NCBI RefSeq assembly: GCF_004114995.1
Contig: NZ_SDJP01000015.1
Coordinates: 1-64,000, forward strand
Direction: 5' to 3'
Origin: Halorubrum amylolyticum
GTDB taxonomy: Archaea > Halobacteriota > Halobacteria > Halobacteriales > Haloferacaceae
DNA length: 64,000 nt
The stretch's first letter is position 1. Every line of letters starts with the position of its first letter. Of this stretch, positions 6,842-15,573 are shown piece after piece. Under the pieces are notes generated by a model. The model had not been told where the DNA came from and made no database searches. It was given only the letters and a program-made list of their open reading frames with translations. Made by a program: the position numbers and the translations under genes.

Positions 6842-8200
6842 ATGGGCGCCATCCCGGGTAACATCGAGACGGACCAACAGCCCCCGATGACGGTCCCGTT
6901 GCGACACTTCGTCGTCGGGCTCGTTTTCCTCGTCGCGGGAATCGGGGCGGGGATCGGCTTACACCTGAACGCCGTCCCGGGGCTGGGGCGGCTCGCTCAC
7001 GTCCATCTCCTGTTAGCCGGGTGGATCTGTATCACGATCATGGGGGCGATGACGCAGTTCGTCCCCGTCTGGTCGGGAGCGACCCTCCACTCGCGCCGTC
7101 TCGCGAACCTGCAGTTGGGGCTCGTCGTCGTCGGTCTCTCCGGGTTCGTCGTCGCGTTTCTCCTGGTCGAGACGCCGTGGCTGATCCCGTTCGCGGCGCT
7201 CATGCTCGTCGGCTTCTGGGCCTTCGCGTACAACATCGTCCGAACGCTCGGCACCGTCGACGAGTACGACGTCACCGAACGGCACTTCCTCGGTGCGCTC
7301 GGCTTCTTCCTCGTGTTGACCGTTCTCGGCGTCCTCCTCGCGGTCGATTTCACGGTTCCGACGTTCTCGCGGGTCGGCGTCAGCCGGTCCGGAGTGGTGG
7401 GCGCCCACGCGACCCTCGCGGTCTTCGGCGCCGTTCTCACGACGGTGTACGGAGCGCTGTACCAGCTCGGTACGATGTTCACGCAGACGGAGCTACACGG
7501 GATCGACCACCGCCTCCGATCCGTCGAGGAGGTCGCGCACCCCGCCGGCGTGGTCGTGCTCGCCGCTGGCCGACTGGTGGCCAACGCCCCCGCTGCCCGG
7601 GTCGGCGGTCTGTTGATCCTGTTCGCCGCGTCGGCCTTCTGTCTCATCCTAGCGCGCAAGCTGTACGAGATGCGGGTCGAACGGACCCCGATGCACACGC
7701 GGTACATCGTGGCGGTGGGCGCACTCGCGCTGTGGATCGCCGTCTCGGCGCCCGCGTGGATATCTGACCCGTTGACGCGCGAGCATCTGCTCGGCGCGGC
7801 GAACGCCGGCCACCTGCTGCTGTTGGGAGCGATCGGGTTCGTCGTCGTGGGAACGCTCTACCACGTCATTCCCTTCGTTATCTGGGTCAACCGGTACAGC
7901 GATCTGCTAGGGTTAGAGGACGTACCGATGATCGACGACCTCTACGACGACCGGCTCGCCGCGATCGACGGGGTACTCATCGGAGGCGGAAGCGCACTGA
8001 TCGTCGGCGCGAACCTGCTGGAGGTCGCGGGAACACCGGCGCTCCTCGGCGGGGTGCTGGTGGGCGTCGGCGTCGTCGCGTTCGTGTTCAACATGGTCCT
8101 CGTGTTGGTCCGTCACAGCCCTCACTCGATCGACCGGATCGTGTTGGGCTCGTTCTCGCCGCGCCGGGCACGCGGCCCCGACGAGGGGGCCGAGGAGTGA
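6842..8200 (+). CDS. COX1-like (cbb3-type subunit I-like) multi-pass membrane protein
   Basis: 452 residues with about 12 hydrophobic helices. His-containing helices resemble those of haem-copper oxidase subunit I or its relatives: LAHVHLLLAGW (helix 2), GVVGAHATLAVFGAV, and AGHLLLLGAIGFVVVGTLYHVIP. A His-His pair for CuB is not seen, so a full oxygen-reducing centre is doubtful. Haloarchaeal relatives are annotated as cbb3-type subunit I and often sit with denitrification genes; a role in NO or nitrite metabolism is therefore inference. The start at 6842 was chosen because the upstream NarO-like site then has leaderless-promoter spacing; a start at 6887 is the alternative. An unknown gene and a DUF2249 protein follow. 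Confidence 0.75.
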   Translation: MGAIPGNIETDQQPPMTVPLRHFVVGLVFLVAGIGAGIGLHLNAVPGLGRLAHVHLLLAGWICITIMGAMTQFVPVWSGATLHSRRLANLQLGLVVVGLSGFVVAFLLVETPWLIPFAALMLVGFWAFAYNIVRTLGTVDEYDVTERHFLGALGFFLVLTVLGVLLAVDFTVPTFSRVGVSRSGVVGAHATLAVFGAVLTTVYGALYQLGTMFTQTELHGIDHRLRSVEEVAHPAGVVVLAAGRLVANAPAARVGGLLILFAASAFCLILARKLYEMRVERTPMHTRYIVAVGALALWIAVSAPAWISDPLTREHLLGAANAGHLLLLGAIGFVVVGTLYHVIPFVIWVNRYSDLLGLEDVPMIDDLYDDRLAAIDGVLIGGGSALIVGANLLEVAGTPALLGGVLVGVGVVAFVFNMVLVLVRHSPHSIDRIVLGSFSPRRARGPDEGAEE

Positions 8201-8274
8201 GGTCGATTGTACCCCGACTCGCGGACAGAACGGCCGACGGGACGGACGCCTCCGGAGCGACGAGCCGTTCACAC

Positions 8275-8286
8275 CGAACATGTACG
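8275..8286 (+). promoter_or_regulatory. NarO-like site (CGAACATGTACG), one mismatch
   Basis: Matches CGAA-N4-TTCG except for one base in the second half. It ends 39 bases before the ATG at 8325, with a TATA-like GGAGTACC at 8293-8300 between, giving typical leaderless geometry. Confidence 0.5.
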
Positions 8287-8324
8287 GGAGTAGGAGTACC
8301 CCTCCCGATCTCGAATAGACGCGT

Positions 8325-8948
8325 ATGCCCAGCTTTCCGTCTCCGTTCGGGTCCGATGACGACGCCCTGTTCGACGGGTACGACGAGTTCGTTTCGGACC
8401 ACGTCCCGAGACCGGGCGAGTTCCTCGAGCCTCACGACCTGCTCACCGGAGCGGATCACGTCGCGTTTCACCGCCTCACTCGCGACTGCTTCGAGGACCG
8501 GAAGGTGTACGATATGACGTTCAACTACAACCTCGCCCGGCTGAACCTCGACACGCGTCACACGAGCGCCGGCTACCGCTACGCCGTCGAACGCGACGAC
8601 GCCGACGACGCCGTCGAGTCGGAAGACATCGGCCGCGTGCTCCGCGCGGAGTTCACGCCGACGACCCCGTTCTGTCCGCAGACCCACACGCTGACGATCG
8701 GATCGTTCCGGGCGTGGAACGGGCTCTCGGACCGGCACGAGTACGACCTCGTTCGCGTCCGTGCGGCGCCCATGCATCACCAGAGCGAGGCGATCAACGG
8801 GCAGCTCGCCGAACTCGAGGAGACGTATCTCGAGACGGGGGACGTGACCGCCGACCCAGAGGGCGGTACCGAGATCGGGTCGAATCCGATGGAACGATCG
8901 ATGGAGAACGAGGGGCCGAGTCGCGGATCGACCGACGCTCCGTTCTGA
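8325..8948 (+). CDS. Conserved-looking protein of unknown function, denitrification context
   Basis: 207 residues, acidic, soluble, with no signal peptide or membrane helix. I do not recognise the family. Notable residues are the segment TPFCPQTHTLTIGSF near the middle, an MHH pair, and Cys in LTRDCFED, which together could bind a metal. The first ~170 residues look like a compact domain; the last 35 are a low-complexity tail. It has its own NarO-like site 39 bases upstream and lies between a COX1-like membrane protein and a DUF2249 protein, both with NarO-like sites, so an anaerobic respiratory or NO-related role is likely by context only. Confidence 0.7.
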   Translation: MPSFPSPFGSDDDALFDGYDEFVSDHVPRPGEFLEPHDLLTGADHVAFHRLTRDCFEDRKVYDMTFNYNLARLNLDTRHTSAGYRYAVERDDADDAVESEDIGRVLRAEFTPTTPFCPQTHTLTIGSFRAWNGLSDRHEYDLVRVRAAPMHHQSEAINGQLAELEETYLETGDVTADPEGGTEIGSNPMERSMENEGPSRGSTDAPF

Positions 8949-9040
8949 AAGGGGCTGGTCCCCTGAGGCGACGGCCACGCGTCGTCGGGACTGCGATCCG
9001 CGGTCTCCCTCCGAATACGGCTGTCTTCGAAACCGCCTGG

Positions 9041-10123
9041 TCAGAACGGTGCGTTCGGGTCCTCCGAGGCAGTCGGGTCGCCGCCGTGCGACTCGGCTTT
9101 CCCGATCAGCACCCTGAACTCGCCGGGGTCACGCTTGCGGTACTCCCAGTGGAACTCCGGTCCAGCCTCGGCGTCGAACTGGTGGTACAGCGGCTTCGGG
9201 TCGTGGTCGTTCACCAGAACGAATCCCTCTCCGTCGTCGAGGTCCGCGTACGCCTCGAATATCCTCTCGTGGCGCTGAGCGGGTGGGAGGTCGCGGACGT
9301 CGAGCTCCGCCGTACTCTCTGGAACCTCGTCGGACGCTCCCGCGGATACCCCATCATTGTCAGACGTCGCGGACGTGGAATCCTCACCGTCGGATGTGGA
9401 TTCGCCTCGTTCAGCCTTTGTGATCTGTACCCGACAGCGACCGGGCTCTTTTTCGACTATCTCCCAGTCGAACGCGTCACCGTACTGCTCCCGGAACTCG
9501 CGACGGAGCGGCCGGGGCTCGTGTGGGGCGATGAGCTCCATCGTCTCCCCGTCGGGTATCATGCCGTATCGGTGGTGGATCGTCTCGTGACGGTCCGGTT
9601 TGGGGATCTCCCGGACGTCGTATCGCGTGATCACGTCCTCGTCGTCGGCCGTTGAGGCGCCGGTCTTCACGATCTCGACGCGCCACTCACCCGACCCGCG
9701 GCTCGCGTACTCCCACTCGACGACGTCGCCGTGCATCGATCGGAGCTCGTAGTAGAGCGGCTTCGGGTCGTGGTCGTTGACCAGCACGAACCCCTCGCCG
9801 GGACCCAAGCGATCGAACGTATCGAGCAACACCTCGTGTCGCCGCTGCGGGATCAGGTCACGCACGTCGAACGTCCCCAGCACCCCGTCACCGAGCGGTT
9901 CCTGTTTGGACACCCGAACCTCGCGTGGTTCCGCGTCAGGGTCCTCGTGGTCCCAATCGAGAGTCAAGTCTCGTCCGATCTGGTACCGGATCAGATGCGT
10001 GTCGATGTCTCGATCGGCGATGACGAGCACGTCGGCATCCGTCTCGGTCTCGTCGAGGGTGTCGTAGATCCGGTCTTGAAACTCACGGGGCGGGGAATCT
10101 CGCAGGTCGATCTCAGTAACCAT
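9041..10123 (-). CDS. Four-domain DUF2249 protein
   Basis: 360 residues made of four DUF2249 modules at about 1-75, 85-155, 165-235 and 275-345. Each has the family pattern: a DVRDLxPxxRHE start, then GEGFVLVNDHDPKPLYYEL and an EW-x3-R-x4-EWRV-type strand. Modules 2 and 4 are near-copies; module 1 is degenerate and module 3 has APHEPRPL in place of NDHDPKPL. An acidic Ser/Thr linker separates modules 3 and 4. DUF2249 proteins occur in denitrification clusters and are thought to be involved in haem/NO or redox handling, but the biochemical role is unknown. An exact NarO-type palindrome lies 44 bases upstream of the ATG. Confidence 0.88.
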   Translation of the reverse strand: MVTEIDLRDSPPREFQDRIYDTLDETETDADVLVIADRDIDTHLIRYQIGRDLTLDWDHEDPDAEPREVRVSKQEPLGDGVLGTFDVRDLIPQRRHEVLLDTFDRLGPGEGFVLVNDHDPKPLYYELRSMHGDVVEWEYASRGSGEWRVEIVKTGASTADDEDVITRYDVREIPKPDRHETIHHRYGMIPDGETMELIAPHEPRPLRREFREQYGDAFDWEIVEKEPGRCRVQITKAERGESTSDGEDSTSATSDNDGVSAGASDEVPESTAELDVRDLPPAQRHERIFEAYADLDDGEGFVLVNDHDPKPLYHQFDAEAGPEFHWEYRKRDPGEFRVLIGKAESHGGDPTASEDPNAPF

Positions 10124-10166
10124 CTCTCGGATCGATCACGGCCGCGAAGAGGGATGGTCTCTCAGG

Positions 10167-10178
10167 CGAACGTGTTCG
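10167..10178 (-). promoter_or_regulatory. NarO-type palindrome CGAACGTGTTCG (exact CGAA-N4-TTCG)
   Basis: Perfect fit to the half-sites CGAA and TTCG with four bases between. It lies 44-55 bases upstream of the DUF2249 gene on the minus strand. I recall CGAA-N4-TTCG as the motif reported upstream of TATA boxes in the Haloferax volcanii NarO regulon. Confidence 0.65.
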
Positions 10179-10251
10179 GGATACACGGTAAATGCATCTG
10201 ACCAATCGGATTTTCGACGGGACCCGATTGCCGATCCCTGATCGAGGGCGC

Positions 10252-11124
10252 TCAGCGCCCGACGACCGCCCGCAGCGCGAACAGCGCGTTCGACTTGCGC
10301 TCGCGCACCCGCCGGTAGAAGTAGGAGAACCACTTGGTGCCGTACGGGATGTACTGGTACACCGCGGCGTCGACGTCGGGGTCGGCCGCGAGGTCGAACT
10401 GCTCCGCCTCGCGGACGCCCATCAGCATCTGCACCTCGTAGGGCGTCCCGTGTTCCGCGTGGAGCTCGGTCGCGTGCTCGATCATCGCGGGGTCGTGGCT
10501 CCCGACCGCGACCCCGTCGTCGAACGCCTCGAACATGTACGCGAGGCAGTCGCGGTACGACTCGTCGACGCGGGACTTCTCCTTGTACGATATCGCCGCC
10601 GGCTCGTCGTACGCTCCCTTCACGAGCCGGACCTTGCCGGGAAGGTCGGCGAGCCGTTCGAGGTCCTCGCGCGTGCGCTTCAGATTCGCCTGCACGCAGA
10701 CGCCGACGTTGCCGTCGGTCTCGACCGCGTGGCGCTCGAACGCGTCGAGCGTCACGTCCGTGGTCTCGTGGTCCTCCATGTCGATCCAGACGAAGGTTCC
10801 CGTGCCCTCGGAATCACCCGACGCGGAGTCGCTGGCCGCCTCCACGATCCGCGCGAGGTTCTCCCGAAAGGCGTCGTCGCCGACGTCGAGCCCGATCTGG
10901 CTCGGCTTGACGGAGACGCAGGCGTCGAGGTTTCGGTCGGCGATCGCCTCGACGAGGTCGACGTACGCGTCGGCGTCGGCGTCGGCGGGGGGTCGCTCCT
11001 CGTAGTGTTCGCCGAGGAGGTTGAGGATGCCGGCCACGCCCCGGTCGTTGAGGGATTCGACGTGCGCGAGCGCCGCCGCCGGCGTCTCGCCGGCGACGAA
11101 GTTGCTCGCGATGGGCGGAATCAT
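10252..11124 (-). CDS. putA: Proline dehydrogenase (monofunctional)
   Basis: 290 residues, the usual length for archaeal and Gram-positive-type ProDH. The FAD-binding barrel motifs are visible: RLVKGAYDEP, VAVGSHDPAMI, YEVQMLMGVRE and the C-terminal substrate helix YFYRRVRERKSNALF with the Arg pair that binds proline carboxylate. It oxidises proline to P5C and passes electrons to the respiratory chain. The ATG at 11124 is supported by a TATA-like TTATAT (plus-strand 11149-11154) ~27 bases upstream, giving a leaderless mRNA. Its promoter carries the same 11-base element as the aldehyde dehydrogenase at 5816-5826. It is divergent from a LivJ-type amino-acid transporter, which may supply the substrate (inference). 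Confidence 0.92.
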   Translation of the reverse strand: MIPPIASNFVAGETPAAALAHVESLNDRGVAGILNLLGEHYEERPPADADADAYVDLVEAIADRNLDACVSVKPSQIGLDVGDDAFRENLARIVEAASDSASGDSEGTGTFVWIDMEDHETTDVTLDAFERHAVETDGNVGVCVQANLKRTREDLERLADLPGKVRLVKGAYDEPAAISYKEKSRVDESYRDCLAYMFEAFDDGVAVGSHDPAMIEHATELHAEHGTPYEVQMLMGVREAEQFDLAADPDVDAAVYQYIPYGTKWFSYFYRRVRERKSNALFALRAVVGR

Positions 11125-11148
11125 ACGATCACGAGGGCGGCCGACGGG

Positions 11149-11168
11149 GATATAACGCCACCCGACCA
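11149..11168 (-). promoter_or_regulatory. Proline dehydrogenase promoter with shared 11-base element
   Basis: On the minus strand TGGTCGGGTGG (plus-strand 11158-11168) stands four bases upstream of the TTATAT box at 11149-11154. The aldehyde dehydrogenase promoter has the identical 11 bases (5816-5826) just upstream of its ATATTT box. Position next to the TATA box suits an activator or a TBP/TFB-blocking repressor. Confidence 0.6.
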
Positions 11169-11304
11169 ATTATTTCACATCGTATGTCAGAACGAAATCC
11201 CTCGAAGCAAATATTGCGGCGCGTGAGGGGGATATACGTCTCAACCGACCATGGACGGGTAGGGTTTCAGATGCCCGTACGTCCACGGGAACTACAGACA
11301 ACAT

Positions 11305-12645
11305 ATGTCACGCAATAGCATGGACCTGACCGACCGGAGAACGCTGCTGAAACTGACTGGCGGGGCGGGGGTCGCCGCGCTCGCGGGCTGTCTCAGCACG
11401 ACCGACGACGGTGAGGACGGGTCAGACGGAAGCGACGGCGACGACGGGAGCGACGGCGGCGATGGCGGGGACGGAAGCGACGGCGAGGACGGGAGCGACG
11501 GTGGGGACGGAAGCGACGGCGGCGACGCCGACCCGTACGAGATCGGAATGGTCGACTCGCTGACCGGGTCGCTGTCGGCGTTCGGCGAGCGGAACCAGCG
11601 CGGCGTCGAACTCGCCTTACAGCGGGTCAACGAGGTCGGGATCGACGGGCGCGAGCTCGACCTGATCGTCGAGGACTCCGAGAGCGAGAACCAGGGCGGC
11701 ATCGCGGCCGCCCAGAAGCTCGTCAATCAGGACGGGGTCCCGTTCCTCATCGGCGCGGTCGGTTCCGGGGTCTCGCTCGCGATCTACGAGAGCGTCGTGC
11801 AGGACACCGACGTGGTCCAGTTGAGCCAGAACTCCACGGGGCTCAACCTCACGGACTTCCCCGGGCTGCTCCGGATGTCGCCGTCCGGGCGCACCCAGTC
11901 GATCGCGCTCGCGGACATCATCGCCGACGACGGCTACGACGAGGTGGCGATCACCTACGTCAACAACGACTACGGACAGAGCCTCACCGACGCGTTCGTG
12001 AACGCGTGGGAGGGCGACATCGCGTACAACAACCCGCACGACCAGGAACAGCAGTCCTACTCGGGGGTCATCTCCGAGATGAACGACTCCGGCGCGGACG
12101 CGTGGCTGTTCATCACCTACCAAGCGGAGTTCGCGACGATGGTCAACGAGGTGTACTCGTCCGGGTACGAGGCGCAGTTCTACGGCGCCGACTCCGTCTC
12201 CGGCGACAACGTGATCGAGAACACGCCGGAGGGGAGCATGGACGGGATGAAGATCGTCGTTCCCTCCGCGCCGGTCGAGGAGGAGAACTACCAGACGTTC
12301 ACGGAGGAGTTCGAGTCGGAGTACGACCAACAGCCGACGTCGTGGGCGGCGTACGCCTACGACTGCGTGATGAACGCCGCGCTCGCGATCCAGGCCGCCG
12401 ACGAGTTCACCGGCTCGGCGCTACAGGACACCGTCAGGCGCGTCTCCGGCCCCGAGGGCGAGGAGGCGACCTCCTTCGAGGCCGCCAGTCAGATCCTCGC
12501 CGACGGCGGCGGCCCGGACGATGTCGACTACCAAGGCGTCAGCGGTCCGATCGACTTCGACGAGAACGGCGACCCCGTCGGGTTCCTTCAGGTCCTCGAG
12601 GTCCAGGACCACGCGTACGAAGGGATCGACTTCGTCGAAGGCTGA
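11305..12645 (+). CDS. livJ: LivJ-type amino-acid ABC transporter substrate-binding lipoprotein
   Basis: 446 residues. The N-terminus has a Tat motif (RR at 11-12) and a lipobox LAGC with Cys29, followed by a ~40-residue Gly/Asp/Ser linker encoded by imperfect tandem repeats. The periplasmic-binding type I fold starts at PYEIGMVDSLTGSLSAFG. It should sit on the outer face of the membrane, anchored by lipid, and deliver branched-chain or other amino acids. First gene of a five-gene set livJHMGF with gaps or overlaps of a few bases. A TATA-like GGATATAC at 11230-11237 would give a ~45-base leader. Near proline dehydrogenase, so proline or glutamate is a possible ligand, but this is inference. 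Confidence 0.9.
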   Translation: MSRNSMDLTDRRTLLKLTGGAGVAALAGCLSTTDDGEDGSDGSDGDDGSDGGDGGDGSDGEDGSDGGDGSDGGDADPYEIGMVDSLTGSLSAFGERNQRGVELALQRVNEVGIDGRELDLIVEDSESENQGGIAAAQKLVNQDGVPFLIGAVGSGVSLAIYESVVQDTDVVQLSQNSTGLNLTDFPGLLRMSPSGRTQSIALADIIADDGYDEVAITYVNNDYGQSLTDAFVNAWEGDIAYNNPHDQEQQSYSGVISEMNDSGADAWLFITYQAEFATMVNEVYSSGYEAQFYGADSVSGDNVIENTPEGSMDGMKIVVPSAPVEEENYQTFTEEFESEYDQQPTSWAAYAYDCVMNAALAIQAADEFTGSALQDTVRRVSGPEGEEATSFEAASQILADGGGPDDVDYQGVSGPIDFDENGDPVGFLQVLEVQDHAYEGIDFVEG

Positions 12646-12654
12646 TCCCGACCG

Positions 12655-13614
12655 ATGACCGTCCTCGGATACCTAGCTAACGGGCTGGTCTTCAGCAGCA
12701 TCATCGTCCTCGGCAGCATCGGGCTGTCGCTGGTGTACAGCATCGCCGACTTCGCGAACTTCGCGCACGGCGACACGATGACCGTCGGCGCGTACGCGGC
12801 GCTCGTAACCTTCGGCGCCGTCGGCGGGCTCGGCGGCGCGGTGTTGGGGCTGCCGTACGGCTTCTTCCTCGCGCTGGTCGTCGGCATCGCGGTCGCGGCG
12901 GTCGTCGCGGTCGGCACCGAGAAGCTCGTCTACGAGCCGCTCGACGTCGACTCGATCGGCCTGTTGATCACGTCGATCGGGATCGCCTTCATCTACCGCG
13001 CGGTGATCCAGATCCGGTTCGGCTCCGACTTCACTCGGTTCGGAATCCAGCCGCTTCGCCCGATCGAGTCGCTCGTGCCGTACGGCGTCCGGGTGACGCT
13101 ACACGACGTGGCGATCGTCGGCTCGGCGGTCGTCCTCGTCGCCGGGCTTCACGTTCTGCTCCAGTACACCGACCTCGGCCGGAAGATGCGGGCGATGGCC
13201 GACAACCCGGATCTGGCCCGGGTCAGCGGTATCCGAACGAAGCGAGTCAAGCTGTGGACGTGGGTCATCGGCGCCGGCCTCGCCGGCGCGGGTGGCGTGT
13301 TCCTCGGGCTGTTCAACCAGCTCTCGCCGCGGATGGGATTTAACCTCCTGCTCGTGATCTTCGCAGCGGTGATCCTCGGCGGGATCGGCTCCGTCTACGG
13401 CGCGATGGCGGGCGGCTTCCTCATCGGCATGATAAACCAGCTAACGCCGTTCTTCTCCGGCGTGGTCGAGGCGCTACCGATCTGGCCGGGGTGGCTCGCG
13501 ACCCTGCTCGAGAACCTGATTAGCATCGAATACGCGAACGCGATCGCGTTCGTGATCATGGTCGCGGTGCTGTTAGTCCGGCCGAACGGGATCGCCGGGG
13601 AGGGTGCGACGTGA
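12655..13614 (+). CDS. livH: LivH-type ABC transporter permease
   Basis: 319 residues with about eight hydrophobic segments. LivH-family features are visible: the early VYSIADFANFAHGDTMTVGAYAAL segment and the cytoplasmic EAA-like loop KMRAMADNPDLARVSGI that contacts the ATPases. It pairs with LivM to form the channel. It starts nine bases after livJ, and its TGA overlaps the GTG start of livM. Confidence 0.92.
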   Translation: MTVLGYLANGLVFSSIIVLGSIGLSLVYSIADFANFAHGDTMTVGAYAALVTFGAVGGLGGAVLGLPYGFFLALVVGIAVAAVVAVGTEKLVYEPLDVDSIGLLITSIGIAFIYRAVIQIRFGSDFTRFGIQPLRPIESLVPYGVRVTLHDVAIVGSAVVLVAGLHVLLQYTDLGRKMRAMADNPDLARVSGIRTKRVKLWTWVIGAGLAGAGGVFLGLFNQLSPRMGFNLLLVIFAAVILGGIGSVYGAMAGGFLIGMINQLTPFFSGVVEALPIWPGWLATLLENLISIEYANAIAFVIMVAVLLVRPNGIAGEGAT

Positions 13615-14792
13615 GCCTCCTCGACGACCCGAGGAGAGCGCTTTCGGGCCTGAGCCGCCCCGAATCGTGGGTGCTCGGCGTCAGCGCCGCGTTCGCGCTG
13701 TTTCTGCTCGCCGCGCTGCTCACCGGCGCGCTCGGCCCGACGTACTTCCTGTTCCTCGTCGGACTCGCAGGGATGTACGCGCTGCTGTCCTTCGGGCTGA
13801 ATGCCCAGTGGGGATTCACCGGGCTGATCAACTTCAGCGTCGCCGCGTTCTTCGGGATCGGCGCGTACGGCTCCGCGCTGATGACCGCCGACAGCTCGCC
13901 GATCGCGGGCGGGTTCAACCCGCTCGTCGGGCTCGTCGTCGCGCTCGTCGCGGCGTTCGTGCTGGCGCTGCTCATCGGCATCCCGACGCTCCGGCTCCGG
14001 GCCGACTACCTCGCGATCGCCTCGCTCGGACTGGCGGAGGTCGTTCGGCTGATCGTCCTCAACGAGCGCTGGCTGACCAACGGGAGCGCGGGACTGCGCG
14101 GCATTCCGAGCTTCTTCCAGGGGTGGCCGGTGCTCTCGACGTTCCCGGAGGCGATGCCGGGGCTCCGGCTCGTGGTGATCCCCGGAACGCCGATACTCCT
14201 CGAAACGTCGTTCTGGCGGGCGTCGCTGAACGTCCTGCTCGTGCTCGCGTTCGCGGGCGCGGCGTTCCTCGTCTTGCGCCGCGCGCACCGGTCGCCGTGG
14301 GGGCGGGTGTTACGGACGATCCGCTCGGACGAGGACCTCGCGCGGGCGCTCGGCAAGAACACCTACTCCTTCAAGATGCAGTCGTTCGTGCTCGGCAGCC
14401 TGATCATGGCGCTGGCGGGCGTGTTCTACACCCACCTGAACCTCTACGTCGGGCCGGGCGATCTCGACCCGATCACGACGTTCTACGCGTGGGTCGCCGT
14501 GATTCTCGGCGGCAGCGGCTCCAACCGCGGGGCGCTGTTCGGCGGCATCGTCATCGTCACCATCCGCGAGGGGACGCGCTTTCTCAACGACGTGGCGCTG
14601 CCGATCGACCCCGCGCCCCTGCGGCTGCTGTTGATCGGGGTCGTGATCGTCGCGGTGATGCGCTACCGGCCGCAGGGGATTCTCCCGCCGCAGCGGGAGC
14701 TGATCTGGCCGAGCGCGGTCGACGGGGGCGGAACGCCCGAGACGCCGGACAGCGGCGTCAGAGAACAGAAGGGAGGTGGTGGCGATGAGTGA
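13611..14792 (+). CDS. livM: LivM-type ABC transporter permease
   Basis: 393 residues from a GTG that overlaps the livH stop codon; a GGGGAGGG ribosome site precedes it. About nine hydrophobic helices, with the family segments SFGLNAQWGFTGLINF and the ATPase-contact loop TIRSDEDLARALGKN. The C-terminal ~35 residues are hydrophilic. Its end overlaps livG by eight bases, implying coupled translation. Confidence 0.92.
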   Translation: MSLLDDPRRALSGLSRPESWVLGVSAAFALFLLAALLTGALGPTYFLFLVGLAGMYALLSFGLNAQWGFTGLINFSVAAFFGIGAYGSALMTADSSPIAGGFNPLVGLVVALVAAFVLALLIGIPTLRLRADYLAIASLGLAEVVRLIVLNERWLTNGSAGLRGIPSFFQGWPVLSTFPEAMPGLRLVVIPGTPILLETSFWRASLNVLLVLAFAGAAFLVLRRAHRSPWGRVLRTIRSDEDLARALGKNTYSFKMQSFVLGSLIMALAGVFYTHLNLYVGPGDLDPITTFYAWVAVILGGSGSNRGALFGGIVIVTIREGTRFLNDVALPIDPAPLRLLLIGVVIVAVMRYRPQGILPPQRELIWPSAVDGGGTPETPDSGVREQKGGGGDE

Positions 14793-15573
14793 GGGCGCGC
14801 TCCCGAAGGAGGACGCCGTCCTCCGCGTCGACGACCTCCAGAAGTCGTTCGGCGGGCTCGCGGCGACCGACCACGCCTCGTTCGCGGTCGAGCGCGGCAC
14901 GATCACCGGGCTCATCGGCCCGAACGGCGCCGGGAAATCGACGCTGTTCAACCTCATCTCCGGCTTCTACGAGCCGGACGACGGGACCGTCGAGGTGAAC
15001 GGGACCGACGTGACCGGGTTGGAGCCGTATCAGGTCGCGGACCACGGGCTCATCCGGACGTTCCAGACGCCCCGCAAGCTGGAGGGGATGACCGTCCGCG
15101 AGGCGATGCTGGTCGGGCCGCGGAACCAGCCCGGCGAGTCCTTCCTCAAACTGTTCGCCGCGCCGGGGGCGGTCGGCGAGAGCGAGTCGACGAACCTCGC
15201 CGAGGCGGAGCGGATCTTGGAGGAGTTCGAGATCGACCACCTCGCGGCCCAGCCCGCGACCGACATCTCCGGCGGGCAGATGAAGCTCGTCGAACTCGCG
15301 CGGGCGATGCTCGCCGAGCCGGAGGTGCTGCTGCTCGACGAGCCGGTGGCGGGAGTGAACCCGACGCTGGCGAAGAAGCTCAAAGACCAGATCCGGCGAC
15401 TCAACGAGCAGGGGACGACGTTCCTGCTGATCGAACACGACATGGAGTTCGTGATGGACCTGGCCGACCCGATCGTCGTCTTGGACCAGGGGAGCGTCCT
15501 GACGGAGGGCTCCCCGGAACAGGTCCGCGGCGACGATCGCGTCATCGACGCGTACCTCGGAGGCGGCACATGA
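14785..15573 (+). CDS. livG: LivG-type ABC transporter ATPase
   Basis: 262 residues. Walker A GPNGAGKS, Q-loop in RTFQTPRKL, signature ISGGQMKLVELARA, Walker B VLLLDEPVAG and His of LIEHDMEFV are all present. The ATG at 14785 was chosen because GGAGGTG sits at 14772-14778; it overlaps the livM end. It hydrolyses ATP together with LivF to drive uptake. Confidence 0.93.
   Translation: MSEGALPKEDAVLRVDDLQKSFGGLAATDHASFAVERGTITGLIGPNGAGKSTLFNLISGFYEPDDGTVEVNGTDVTGLEPYQVADHGLIRTFQTPRKLEGMTVREAMLVGPRNQPGESFLKLFAAPGAVGESESTNLAEAERILEEFEIDHLAAQPATDISGGQMKLVELARAMLAEPEVLLLDEPVAGVNPTLAKKLKDQIRRLNEQGTTFLLIEHDMEFVMDLADPIVVLDQGSVLTEGSPEQVRGDDRVIDAYLGGGT

Noticed and set aside
6842..8200. COX1-like protein considered as a functional terminal oxidase or NorB
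   Set aside because: The His-His pair and other CuB/FeB ligands cannot be seen, and no subunit II is adjacent, so only a family-level call is given.
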